Shown: one piece after another, positions 39,782 to 49,384 of the stretch
Layout of the letters: each line of letters opens with the position of its first letter
How positions within the stretch are numbered: the first letter of the stretch is position 1
Assembly: GCA_028819435.1 (NCBI GenBank)
Contig: JAPPLK010000003.1
Coordinates: 21,110 to 85,109, forward strand
Direction of reading: 5' to 3'
From: Nitrospira sp.
Lineage (GTDB): Bacteria; Nitrospirota; Nitrospiria; Nitrospirales; UBA8639
DNA length: 64,000 nucleotides
The notes under the pieces: generated by a model
What the model was told of the DNA's origin: nothing
What the model saw: only the letters and a program-made list of their open reading frames with translations
The model's database searches: none
Position numbers and translations under genes: made by a program

Positions 39782-39910
39782 CTACCGTACTGGACGGTTC
39801 GATCTCTTAATAACGCCTTGAAGTGTTGTATATCTCTGATAATACTCCCTTGAGGGGGCTCGTGAGATGGGGGAGGAAGGTGTCTCGTAGTATGGTTGGG
39901 CATTGCTCAT
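39782..39910 (-). CDS. Small ORF (42 aa), possible remnant
   Basis: Read from sequence: MSNAQPYYETPSSPISRAPSREYYQRYTTLQGVIKRSNRPVR-stop; ATGA overlap with the next small ORF. Confidence 0.25.
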   Translation of the reverse strand: MSNAQPYYETPSSPISRAPSREYYQRYTTLQGVIKRSNRPVR

Positions 39911-40053
39911 GCCTCCATATTAGGTGTGTGCATCTGACGTTGTAGGCAACAGTTCACTTCTTGTCCTGCTCGGGCCTCCACTCGATAGACCTGTTCCTGT
40001 TCTTCTGGTGTCGGCTCGTAGTCGTCTAGTGGTTGGTCCTCAATATAGAACAC
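39907..40053 (-). CDS. Small acidic ORF (48 aa), possible remnant
   Basis: GTG start; (V/M)FYIEDQPLDDYEPTPEEQEQVYRVEARAGQEVNCCLQRQMHTPNMEA-stop. Confidence 0.25.
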   Translation of the reverse strand: MFYIEDQPLDDYEPTPEEQEQVYRVEARAGQEVNCCLQRQMHTPNMEA

Positions 40054-40081
40054 TAACAGAAAACCTCATGAGGTGAGACCA

Positions 40082-42013
40082 TTATTTTTCCTTATCCACC
40101 TCTTCAAATTCGGCATCGACGACTGTTTCGTCTTGTTGCGTTCCATTGGTCGTTTCACCGTTGGGGCTTGCGCCGTCTCCGGTGTTACTTCCGTCTCCGG
40201 TCTCGGCAGACGTCTTTTTGTACATTTCTTCCGCGAGTTTGTGTGAGGCAGTCGTGAGGGTCTGCATGGCCGTTTTGATGGCTTCCACGTCGTCTCCCTC
40301 CATGGCTTTCTTCATGCCGTCGATCGCTTCCTGAATTTTGGTTTTCTCCTCCTCGGGGATCTTGTCTCCGTGTTCCTGGAGATTCTTTTCCGTTCCATAG
40401 ACCAGGGAATCGGCTTGATTTCGGATCTCTACGGTTTCGCGGCGCTTTTTATCCTCTTCGGAATGCGCCTCGGCGTCCTTCACCAATTGATCGACTTCTT
40501 CCTTGCTCAGGCCGCTCGAAGCCGTGATCTTGATGGACTGTTCTTTTTGCGTGGCCATGTCTTTGGCCGAAACGTGGACGATCCCGTTCGCGTCGATGTC
40601 GAACGTGACTTCGATTTGCGGCATACCTCGTGGGGCCGGGGGGATTCCTACCAGGTCGAATTGACCGAGCAGTTTGTTGTCGTTGGCCATTTCCCGTTCG
40701 CCCTGAAAGACCCGAATGGTCACGGCGGTCTGACTGTCCGCGGCGGTGGAGAAAATCTGGCTCTTCTTGGTTGGAATCGTGGTGTTGCGGTCGATCAAGC
40801 GCGTGAATACGCCGCCTAACGTTTCAATGCCGAGCGACAGGGGAGTCACGTCCAGGAGCAGTACGTCCTTGACGTCGCCCTTGAGGACGCCGCCCTGGAT
40901 GGCGGCTCCAATCGCCACGACTTCGTCGGGATTCACGCCTTTATGAGGTTCCTTGCCGAAGAAGGCCTTCACCCGTTCGATGACTTTGGGCATCCGTGTC
41001 ATCCCGCCGACGAGTACCACTTCATTGATCTCGCCGGCGGAAATGCCGGCATCGGCCAAGGCTTTTTTACAGGGTTCGATGGAGCGGGTGATCAGGTCGT
41101 CGACGAGTTGTTCCAGTTTGGACCGGGAGAGTTTGAGCACCAGGTGTTTAGGCCCGCTGGCATCGGCGGTGATAAAGGGCAAATTGATTTCCGTTTCCTG
41201 GGCCGATGACAGTTCGATCTTGGCGCGTTCTGCGGCTTCTTTCAAGCGTTGCAGCGCCATGCGGTCGTTCTTCAAATCAATGCCCTGATCCTTCTTGAAT
41301 TCGTCCACCAGCCAATCGATGATGCGAAGGTCGAAGTCGTCACCGCCCAGGAAGGTGTCGCCGTTGGTGGCCTTCACTTCGAACACGCCGTCCCCGATTT
41401 CGAGGATCGAAATATCGAAGGTGCCGCCGCCGAGGTCGTAGACGGCGATGCGCTCTTCTTTCTTTTTCTCCAGGCCGTAGGCCAATGAGGCCGCCGTAGG
41501 TTCGTTGATGATCCGAAGGACGTTGAGCCCCGCGATCTGACCTGCGTCCTTGGTGGCTTGGCGCTGGCTGTCGTCAAAGTACGCGGGGACGGTAATCACC
41601 GCCTCCATGACTTTCTCCCCTAAAAAGTCTTCGGCCGTTTGTTTGATCTTTTGAAGGATCATCGCCGACACCTCGGGTGGACTGTATTGTTTGCCTTGGA
41701 TTTCTACGTGCGTGTCTCCGTTCGAGGCGGCGAGAATCTTGTAAGGCAACCGCTCGGTCGCTGTTTTGACTTCCTTGGTATTGAACTTTCTTCCCATCAG
41801 GCGTTTGACCGAAAAAATGGTGTTCTCGGCGTTTGTAATAGCCTGACGTTTGGCAATCTGGCCGACGAGCCGCTCTTCCTTGTCCGTCACCGCCACCACG
41901 GACGGCGTGGTGCGTCCGCCTTCCGAGTTGGCAATCACCTCCGGGTCGGCCCCGCTCATGACGGCGATACACGAGTTTGTCGTTCCCAAGTCAATTCCAA
42001 TAATCTTGCTCAT
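40082..42013 (-). CDS. dnaK: Chaperone protein DnaK
   Basis: [68 protein letters not shown]. Confidence 0.98.
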   Translation of the reverse strand: MSKIIGIDLGTTNSCIAVMSGADPEVIANSEGGRTTPSVVAVTDKEERLVGQIAKRQAITNAENTIFSVKRLMGRKFNTKEVKTATERLPYKILAASNGDTHVEIQGKQYSPPEVSAMILQKIKQTAEDFLGEKVMEAVITVPAYFDDSQRQATKDAGQIAGLNVLRIINEPTAASLAYGLEKKKEERIAVYDLGGGTFDISILEIGDGVFEVKATNGDTFLGGDDFDLRIIDWLVDEFKKDQGIDLKNDRMALQRLKEAAERAKIELSSAQETEINLPFITADASGPKHLVLKLSRSKLEQLVDDLITRSIEPCKKALADAGISAGEINEVVLVGGMTRMPKVIERVKAFFGKEPHKGVNPDEVVAIGAAIQGGVLKGDVKDVLLLDVTPLSLGIETLGGVFTRLIDRNTTIPTKKSQIFSTAADSQTAVTIRVFQGEREMANDNKLLGQFDLVGIPPAPRGMPQIEVTFDIDANGIVHVSAKDMATQKEQSIKITASSGLSKEEVDQLVKDAEAHSEEDKKRRETVEIRNQADSLVYGTEKNLQEHGDKIPEEEKTKIQEAIDGMKKAMEGDDVEAIKTAMQTLTTASHKLAEEMYKKTSAETGDGSNTGDGASPNGETTNGTQQDETVVDAEFEEVDKEK

Positions 42014-42642
42014 GTTTCGGCTCCTTCATTATCCGGTTCTTTTGCTTTAGCGACGGTCACCATGGCTGGTCGTAATATCCGGTCATGGACAAAATACCCT
42101 TTCTGATATTCATCGACGATGACGTTCTCGGGGATGGTCGTTGATTCGACTTGCCCGACGGCTTGATGTTTGGCCGGGTCGAAGACTTCCCCCACGCTCG
42201 AAACTTGTTTGATACCCATTTTTTGGAGAGTGTCGAGAAAATGTTTGTACGTGAGGTCAACTCCTTCCAGGAGTCCCTCAATCCGGTCTTGCTCGCGCCC
42301 GGATTGTAGCGCGCGTTCCAGGTTGTCTAACGTAGGCAGCAAGTCCTTGAATAATTTTTCGTTTGCAAACCGGATTGTATCCCGTTGGTCGCGTTGAACC
42401 CGGCGCTTGTAGTTGTCGAATTCCGCGGCCAGGCGCAAATATTTGTCATTCAGGGCGTGCAGTTCCTCGTCTTTTTCGAGAAGTTGGTCTGTTAGACTTG
42501 GAACTTCTGCATTTTCCTGATGATTTTCAGGTGGTCTTTCTGCATCCGTGTCGGCTGACTCGGTATCCGGATGATCGGAAAGTGCTTTGGATACTGTGTC
42601 TTCACCACGTACTTCATCTGATTGTTGAAGATTGTCGCTCAT
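42010..42642 (-). CDS. grpE: Nucleotide exchange factor GrpE
   Basis: [56 protein letters not shown]. Confidence 0.96.
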   Translation of the reverse strand: MSDNLQQSDEVRGEDTVSKALSDHPDTESADTDAERPPENHQENAEVPSLTDQLLEKDEELHALNDKYLRLAAEFDNYKRRVQRDQRDTIRFANEKLFKDLLPTLDNLERALQSGREQDRIEGLLEGVDLTYKHFLDTLQKMGIKQVSSVGEVFDPAKHQAVGQVESTTIPENVIVDEYQKGYFVHDRILRPAMVTVAKAKEPDNEGAET

Positions 42643-42776
42643 ATCATGGCTCGGGTGTCTTGCTCAGATAGTCATCAAGACTTGGTAAGTCAACTGAAAA
42701 AAGTGAAAAAAATGGTGAAAAATACGAAAGAAAGGCGGGGCTCCGGTTTATGCCGGAACGTCCATCGGACGGGCGC

Positions 42777-43547
42777 CTATTGGCTGGTTATGCGGCGGTA
42801 GAGCAATTCCAGGCCCTCAAGCGTGAGCGATGGCCTTATTTCCTGGATAGTCCTCGATATTGGCGCAAGAATCGGGGCAAGGCCGCCAGTGGCGACGACC
42901 TTGGTTGAACGACCGATTTCCTGTTCGATCCTGGTCACCATTGCATCGACCAGTCCGGCATAACCGAAGATCAAACCGGATTGGATGCTGCTTGTCGTAT
43001 CGGTTCCGATCACGCTTTTCGGACGGGTCAGCTCGACGTTGGGCAATTTGGCGGTGTGGTGATGCAGGGCATCGGCGGCGCTTTTGATCCCGGGGGCAAT
43101 CGCCCCACCCAAATATCGTCCGTCTTCGGTGACGGTGCAAAACGTTGTGGCGGTTCCGAAGTCCACGATAATGAGATGGGTTCGATAGCTTGCGAACGCC
43201 GCAGCCGCGTTGACCAAACGGTCGGTTCCGATTTCCTGGGGGTTGGCATATTCGAGTGTCAACCCAAAGGGAAAGTCAGGGGAGACGATGAGCGGGGAAT
43301 GCTGGAAAAAGGTTTCGATCATGGATTCAATCGTCGGGGTCAGGGGAGGGACTACGCTTGAAATGATGTTCCCGTGGATATCCTGGGCCTGAATGCCGGA
43401 TTCCCGTATGAGCGACGCGAAGACGATACCGTATTCGTCAGCCGTCTTCGTGTGGTCGGTGGCTAGGCGCCAGGAACTTCGCAGGGTTTGCCCGTCGAAT
43501 ACGCCGGAGACGATTTGGGTATTGCCTATGTCAATTGTCAGAAGCAT
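42777..43547 (-). CDS. coaX: Type III pantothenate kinase
   Basis: MLLTIDIGNTQIVSGVFDG; LIIVDFGTATTFCTVTEDGRYLGGAIAPG. Confidence 0.95.
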   Translation of the reverse strand: MLLTIDIGNTQIVSGVFDGQTLRSSWRLATDHTKTADEYGIVFASLIRESGIQAQDIHGNIISSVVPPLTPTIESMIETFFQHSPLIVSPDFPFGLTLEYANPQEIGTDRLVNAAAAFASYRTHLIIVDFGTATTFCTVTEDGRYLGGAIAPGIKSAADALHHHTAKLPNVELTRPKSVIGTDTTSSIQSGLIFGYAGLVDAMVTRIEQEIGRSTKVVATGGLAPILAPISRTIQEIRPSLTLEGLELLYRRITSQ

Positions 43548-43550
43548 GGA

Positions 43551-44372
43551 TTATCGTAGATGGTGAACGTCGCCCGCTCGAATTTCCAGGGTGTGGCTCT
43601 TGCCTTCTCGCGTGGTGGACACCAGTAATGCGCCATCTTGCCCGATGTTGGTAGCCGTTCCGCGAATCGTTTGGCCTGTCAGGCAGGCAATCTCCACTTC
43701 CCGGCCGAGCGTGACGCATGACGCCTCATAGGATTTTCGCACGTGTTCGAGTTGTTCCGACATGACGCAATCATACCAGTTTTCCAATTGGTTGAATATA
43801 TCGGCGATCAGGCCGTTGCGATCATGGAATTGGCTGGTGGCCTGGTGACACGACGTGGCAAGCGAGCGCAACTCTTCGGGGAAATCCGTCTCCCGGCCAT
43901 TGACGTTCAGGCCGAATCCCACGACACATGTCTCGATTCGAGAGCCTTGACTCGTGCTTTCGCATAAAATGCCCCCGATTTTTTTCTCGATATACAACAA
44001 ATCATTAGGCCATTTTAACGAGATCTCAATGCCGCAGGCACGGCGGGTGGCTTCAGCCAGGGCGAGTCCCGTCACAAGCGGGATCCAGGACCCGTGACGC
44101 GAAAGTTTCGGATTGGTCAGTATCAGGGAACAATAGATATTGAGATGGGGCGGCGAGGTCCACTGCCGTCCCAGTCGTCCCTTCCCGGCTGTTTGAGTTT
44201 CCGCGAGAACCGCTGTGCCATGAGGCGCTCCGGAGTCGGCCAGCGTAAAGGCCGTGGTATTGGTGGAAGCGAGTTCCGCAAAGAGATGAAGCGAGCGTCC
44301 CAGGCTGCGCGTGGTCAACCGCTGTTCAATGCTTGCGGCTTCCAACGGTGTGAATTGCACTGAACTCGCCAT
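43551..44372 (-). CDS. birA: Biotin--[acetyl-CoA-carboxylase] ligase
   Basis: AETQTAGKGRLGRQWTSPP; LKWPNDLLYIEKKIGGILCES. Confidence 0.92.
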   Translation of the reverse strand: MASSVQFTPLEAASIEQRLTTRSLGRSLHLFAELASTNTTAFTLADSGAPHGTAVLAETQTAGKGRLGRQWTSPPHLNIYCSLILTNPKLSRHGSWIPLVTGLALAEATRRACGIEISLKWPNDLLYIEKKIGGILCESTSQGSRIETCVVGFGLNVNGRETDFPEELRSLATSCHQATSQFHDRNGLIADIFNQLENWYDCVMSEQLEHVRKSYEASCVTLGREVEIACLTGQTIRGTATNIGQDGALLVSTTREGKSHTLEIRAGDVHHLR

Positions 44373-44384
44373 ACGTAAGCCAGG

Positions 44385-45257
44385 TTACTGAGCGGACGTG
44401 GGAAGCACGTCCAGGCTGATATCGACCGCGGGTGCGGAATGGGTGAGGGCCCCGATGGAAATGGAATCTACGCCCGTGGCGGCATACTCGCGCACGTTCT
44501 CGAGCGTAATGCCTCCCGAGACCTCGACGTGGGCTTTGCCTTTGACGAGATCGACGGCTTCCTGGACAAGAGCAGGGGGCATATTGTCCAGGAGCAGCAC
44601 GTCAGCGCCGCCGTCCAAGGCCTCGATAACGTGCTTGAGGTTTTCGACTTCCACGCAGATGCGGAACTGACGGGAGACTCGCCCTCTGGCCTTGCGGCAG
44701 GCTTCGCGGATGGTTGTGCCTTGGGCTTCCAATAACACCAGGTGGTTGTCCTTGATGAGGACTCCATCGCTCAGCGTCATGCGATGGTTGGTTCCACCCC
44801 CGAGAGCGACCGCCCATTTTTCGAGCCGGCGAAGGCCGGGAATGGTTTTTCTGGTATCGAGGAGGACGGTGGGATACTGCCGGATTTCGGCTTTGAATCG
44901 TGCGGTCAAGGTGGCAATGCCGGAAAGACGTTGCAAAAAATTCAGCGCTATCCGTTCCCCGCCCAGGATTGAATGCGCCGGTCCTTGAACGATAGCGAAC
45001 GTCTGTCCCTCTTCCAGAGTTGCGCCGTCGTCGAACGTGGACGTGACCACCACGGCTGGATCCAGGACCCGATACACGGTGTGAAGAACCGCGACACCGG
45101 CAAGGGTCAGGTTCTGCTTGGCCACGACGTGGGCTTGAGCCTGAAGGGATGGTTCAAGGAGCACGCGCGTGGTGACGTCGCCGTGTGGCGCATCTTCTTT
45201 CAAAGCCGCTGCGACCAGCGATTCAAGTTCAAATGGGGGCAGGGGAGCGGATGACAT
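44385..45257 (-). CDS. nadC: Nicotinate-nucleotide pyrophosphorylase (carboxylating)
   Basis: ALNFLQRLSGIATLT; LDTRKTIPGLRRLEKWAVALGGGTNHRMTLSDGVLIKDNH. Confidence 0.96.
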   Translation of the reverse strand: MSSAPLPPFELESLVAAALKEDAPHGDVTTRVLLEPSLQAQAHVVAKQNLTLAGVAVLHTVYRVLDPAVVVTSTFDDGATLEEGQTFAIVQGPAHSILGGERIALNFLQRLSGIATLTARFKAEIRQYPTVLLDTRKTIPGLRRLEKWAVALGGGTNHRMTLSDGVLIKDNHLVLLEAQGTTIREACRKARGRVSRQFRICVEVENLKHVIEALDGGADVLLLDNMPPALVQEAVDLVKGKAHVEVSGGITLENVREYAATGVDSISIGALTHSAPAVDISLDVLPTSAQ

Positions 45258-45263
45258 GGGATT

Positions 45264-48008
45264 TCACGACACCATTTTCCGGAGTTGTTGTTCGCTGCCG
45301 GCAAAAAGCGAGAGTTCGGCGGTCAGCAGGGCCAGACGATCCTTGGATTCCTGCACGACCTCGGGGGAGGCTTTGGCTGCAAAATCCGGAGAACCGAGGC
45401 GTCCCTGGAGCCGCGTGACTTCCTTTTGTTTGGCTTGCGCTTGTTTGTTGATGCGCGTCAAGGCTTTGTTGAGGTCCACCTCACCCTCGATCGTCAGGCC
45501 GACCATGAAACTTTCCACCGCCAGATGCAGGATGCGACCGCCCGGCCACGTGTCCTGATCGGCTATGGTGACCGTTCCGCGACAGAGATGTGCGACGTGG
45601 TCCCGGGCTTCGTTCAATCGCGCAAGCTCGTCCGGATCTTTGGACGTGACCAGGATCGTCAAGGATTTAGATGGCGCGTAATCCAGGAGGGCGCGCCCGG
45701 TCCGAATGGTGGTGACGACGTGTTCGATGACGGCGAACGTCTGCTCCGCCTCGGCATTCTCCCATTCTTGGATTGCCGCCGGAAAGGGTTGGCGGACGAG
45801 GCTCTCGCCCTGGTGCGGCATCGTTTGCCAGATTTCTTCGGTCAAAAATGGCATGAAAGGGTGCAGCAGGCGTTGGAGGTGCTCAAACGTGTGTAGCATC
45901 GTGGCGCGCGTCGACCGGGCGGTGGGCGAGTCCCCGTTTTGTAGTGCGGGTTTGATGAGTTCCAGATACCAATCGCAGTATTCGTGCCAGAGGTGCTGGT
46001 AGAGTTGCCCCGCGGCCTGATCGAACCGGTATTCTTCAAGCCGGGCCGTCACGGTGGCTGTGACGTGGTTAAGTCGGCTCAGAATCCATTGATCCACGAA
46101 CGGCCTGTCGGCAATGGGGCGTGCTTCGGACGGCCCATCCGCGTGCATCAGGATGAACCGGGCGGCATTCCAGATCTTGTTGGCAAAGTTGCGATAACCT
46201 TCGATCCGGTTTTCCGAGAGTTTGATGTCACGCCCGGGTGACGCCATCGAGGCCAAGGTAAAGCGTAGAGCGTCGGTCCCGTATTCCGACATCTTGGTCA
46301 GGGGATCGATGACGTTGCCCTTGGATTTGCTCATCTTTTCGCCCTCGGCATCGCGCACCAGGGCGTGAATGTAGACGTCACGGAATGGTGGTTTGCCGGT
46401 AAATTTGAGGCCCATCATAATCATGCGCGCCACCCAGAAGAACAGGATATCCAGCCCCGTGACCAACGTGGAAGTCGGGTAATAGGTCTCGAGATCTTTG
46501 GTGTTCGCAGGCCAACCCAGGGTGGAAAAGGGCCAGAGGGCCGATGAAAACCACGTGTCGAGCACGTCGGGGTCCTGGATGAATTGATCCTGCCCGCAGG
46601 TGCCGCAGGCGGCCGGAGCCGTCTCGGCGACCACGGGAGCGGCATTCGTGGGGATCAGATGGCTGCCCCCGCCTTCGAGAATCAGCCGGGCTTCTGGATG
46701 GCACGCGGCGCAATACCAGGCCGGGATGCGATGGCCCCACCAGATCTGCCGCGAAATGCACCAGTCTTTGATCCCTCGCATCCAGCCCAGATAATTGTTC
46801 GACCATTCTTCCGGGATAATGCGGATGTGTCCCTGTTCGACAGCGGCAATTGCCGGGTCGGCCAGCGGTTGAATTTTGACGAACCATTGAGGGGAGAGGA
46901 ATGGCTCCACCACGGTTTTGCAGCGGTAACATTTCCCCAAGGCCATTTGATGGTCTTCGGTTTTAACCAGGAGGTCCCGGTCTTTCAGGGCATCAACCAC
47001 AATTGGGCGGGCCTTGATGGCCGAAAGGTTGGCAATGTCGTCCCGGACGCCCGGCTCGACCTCTGCTTCCCGGAGTGCATCAGGATTCAAGAGGCCCTGA
47101 TGGTTCAGCAGGGCGATGCGGGGGAGTTGGTGCCGTTCACCTGCCTCGAAATCATTGAAGTCGTGAGCCGGGGTGATTTTGACGGCGCCGGTCCCAAATT
47201 CCCGATCCACCAGGATCTCATCGCCCACGATCGGAATGGTCCGGTTGGTGAGCGGCAGTTTGATACATTTTCCGATATGCCTATTGTATCGGGAGTCCTC
47301 CGGATGCACAGCCACAGCGGTATCCCCGAGTAACGTCTCCGGTCTTGTGGTGGCGATAATGAGGGACGTACCCGCGTCGTCGGCCAAGGGATACGAAATG
47401 TGGTACATGGTGCCGTGAACCGGCTCGTGCTCGACCTCAACGTCGGAAAGGGCGGTGAGACAGCGGGGGCACCAATTGATCAAGCGGTGACCGCGATAGA
47501 TGAGACCTTCCCGGTGCAGGCGAATAAAAACGGCTCGAACGGCTTCGGATAATCCCTCATCCATGGTAAAGCGCAGGCGCGACCAATCGCAGGAAGCTCC
47601 GAGTCGTTTCAATTGATCGAGAATCGTATTGCCGGATTGCTGTTTCCAGGACCAGACCCGTTCGATAAACGCATCGCGTCCGAGTTCCTCTCGCTTGGTG
47701 CCTTCCTCCAAAAGCTGCCGTTCGACCACGTTTTGTGTGGCAATGCCGGCATGGTCGGTTCCCGGAAGCCACAAGGTGTTCCGTCCTTGCATGCGGCGCC
47801 AGCGTATCAGAATGTCCTGAAGCGTATTGTTCAGCGCGTGGCCGATGTGCAGCGAGCCCGTGACGTTGGGGGGCGGGATGACGATTGTATAGGGCTGTCC
47901 CGTGGAGTCGGGAGTGGCGCCGAAGTAACCCTGATCGATCCAATATGGGCCCCACTTGGCTTCAACGGCTTGCGGTTCGTAGGTTTTACTGAGTTGTTGG
48001 GACGCCAT
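45264..48008 (-). CDS. valS: Valyl-tRNA synthetase
   Basis: PPPNVTGSLHIGHALNNT; KMSKSKGNVIDPL; start re-assigned to MASQQLSKTYEPQ. Confidence 0.97.
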   Translation of the reverse strand: MASQQLSKTYEPQAVEAKWGPYWIDQGYFGATPDSTGQPYTIVIPPPNVTGSLHIGHALNNTLQDILIRWRRMQGRNTLWLPGTDHAGIATQNVVERQLLEEGTKREELGRDAFIERVWSWKQQSGNTILDQLKRLGASCDWSRLRFTMDEGLSEAVRAVFIRLHREGLIYRGHRLINWCPRCLTALSDVEVEHEPVHGTMYHISYPLADDAGTSLIIATTRPETLLGDTAVAVHPEDSRYNRHIGKCIKLPLTNRTIPIVGDEILVDREFGTGAVKITPAHDFNDFEAGERHQLPRIALLNHQGLLNPDALREAEVEPGVRDDIANLSAIKARPIVVDALKDRDLLVKTEDHQMALGKCYRCKTVVEPFLSPQWFVKIQPLADPAIAAVEQGHIRIIPEEWSNNYLGWMRGIKDWCISRQIWWGHRIPAWYCAACHPEARLILEGGGSHLIPTNAAPVVAETAPAACGTCGQDQFIQDPDVLDTWFSSALWPFSTLGWPANTKDLETYYPTSTLVTGLDILFFWVARMIMMGLKFTGKPPFRDVYIHALVRDAEGEKMSKSKGNVIDPLTKMSEYGTDALRFTLASMASPGRDIKLSENRIEGYRNFANKIWNAARFILMHADGPSEARPIADRPFVDQWILSRLNHVTATVTARLEEYRFDQAAGQLYQHLWHEYCDWYLELIKPALQNGDSPTARSTRATMLHTFEHLQRLLHPFMPFLTEEIWQTMPHQGESLVRQPFPAAIQEWENAEAEQTFAVIEHVVTTIRTGRALLDYAPSKSLTILVTSKDPDELARLNEARDHVAHLCRGTVTIADQDTWPGGRILHLAVESFMVGLTIEGEVDLNKALTRINKQAQAKQKEVTRLQGRLGSPDFAAKASPEVVQESKDRLALLTAELSLFAGSEQQLRKMVS

Positions 48009-48181
48009 AGGGATGAAACTCACGCTGACAGAGCCAAAAATCTTAGCATGGGGGATAGACCCTCGCAAGCAAAGCCCCGGTTGTGTTCATGAGAATGAAT
48101 GTGATAGAAACTCACCACGTTTTTACCTGGGGTTTTACTGAGCTATCGGCAATTACGCCCATCAGGATCAGGGAGAATTTG

Positions 48182-48292
48182 ATGCCCAGAGGACGAGAAA
48201 AAGATCGAGAGCTTCGTCGCAAACACCGAAAAAATCAACGACGCATGAAGGCTCTTGAGCAAGCCCAACGCAAAGCCGGTACCAAGAAATAA
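48182..48292 (+). CDS. Very small basic protein (36 aa), MPRGREKDRELRRKHRKNQRRMKALEQAQRKAGTKK
   Basis: ATG preceded by a purine-rich AGGGAGAA; extreme K/R content; C-terminal part of ORF 48083..48292. Confidence 0.5.
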   Translation: MPRGREKDRELRRKHRKNQRRMKALEQAQRKAGTKK

Positions 48293-48400
48293 GCACCTGC
48301 CGTTCTCTTGCTCATCACAACCCATTTTTGACTCGGGTCATGGATGAGGATTAGTAGCGCCCGGTCCACAATCACCGCATGTGCCATGTTTTTTTCTTTC

Positions 48401-48461
48401 CCCCTCACCCCGGCCCCTTCGACAAGCTTAGGGCAGGCTCTCTCCCTCCAAGGGAGAGGGA
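48401..48461. repeat. Family C repeat interrupted by family D repeat (CCTTCGACAAGCTTAGGGCAGGC)
   Basis: CCCCTCACCCCGGCC / CCTTCGACAAGCTTAGGGCAGGCTC / TCTCCCTCCAAGGGAGAGGG. Confidence 0.7.
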
Positions 48462-48484
48462 GTAGATGAACATAGCGCCTCGAC

Positions 48485-49201
48485 ATGTCGGGACCCCGCA
48501 TTAAGGTCGTGTTTTTCGATGCGGCCGGCACCTTGTTTCGCGTCAAGGGATCCGTCGGGGACGTGTATCTGCACTATGCCGCAAAGTATGGCGTGCCTCG
48601 TTCGCCTGACATGGTGACCAAGGTGAATCAGGCGTTCAAGGATGCCTTTCGTCAAGCGCCTCCACCGATTTTTGCCGTGGAGCAACCTGAAAAATTGAAA
48701 CAATGCGAAAGGCTCTGGTGGTTTGACATCGTGCACGCGGTGTTCTATCGCGTCGGCATGTTCGAAGGGTTCGATGACTATTTCGAGGAGGTCTACGAGG
48801 CCTTTGGCAGGGCAGAAGCATGGGATCTCTATCCTGAAGTGCCGGAGGTTCTGGAGCAATTGCGTTCGCAGGGCTATGAACTGGGAGTCATCTCCAATTT
48901 CGATACACGGTTTTTTGACATTATCCGGGCGTTACGGTTGGAGCATTTTTTTGATTCCATCACGATTTCCAGCCTCGCCGGGTCGGCCAAACCGTCGCCT
49001 CAGATTTTCCAACGTGCCTTGGATCAACATGTGGTCGAACCGGAAGAGGCCATGCACGTGGGAGATGATCCCAAGGAAGATTTTGCAGGAGCCACCGATG
49101 CCGGCTTATCAGGGGTACTCCTGGACCGAGACGGGAAGGGAGTCGATGACACGATACCTTGTGTTGCCGATCTGCGAGGCTTGCACCATTTTCTTCAATA
49201 A
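48485..49201 (+). CDS. HAD-superfamily hydrolase
   Basis: VFFDAAGTLFRVKG, GVISNFDTRF, KPSPQIFQRAL, HVGDDPKEDFAGATDAGLSGVLLDRDG. Confidence 0.92.
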   Translation: MSGPRIKVVFFDAAGTLFRVKGSVGDVYLHYAAKYGVPRSPDMVTKVNQAFKDAFRQAPPPIFAVEQPEKLKQCERLWWFDIVHAVFYRVGMFEGFDDYFEEVYEAFGRAEAWDLYPEVPEVLEQLRSQGYELGVISNFDTRFFDIIRALRLEHFFDSITISSLAGSAKPSPQIFQRALDQHVVEPEEAMHVGDDPKEDFAGATDAGLSGVLLDRDGKGVDDTIPCVADLRGLHHFLQ

Positions 49202-49384
49202 ACACAATGTCCTGACCCTTCCTTGACTTCGGAAAGAATAGCTTGCTAGACTTTTTCCCAACTTCTTGGTTTTATTTGGAAAATTCTCAACGCATGGTAA
49301 TAGAATTACGTAAATTCAATTGGGTGCGAAACAAGTTTTTAGGAACCGCTACTTTGGTATGACTTGAATATTGTGAGGAGCGTT

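Noticed and set aside
42643-42776. CIRCE element upstream of grpE-dnaK
   Set aside because: No TTAGCACTC-N9-GAGTGCTAA-like inverted repeat seen
48235-48546. Minus-strand ORF with RACPKLVEGAGVRGKEK
   Set aside because: The peptide is a translation of the family D and C repeats, not a gene
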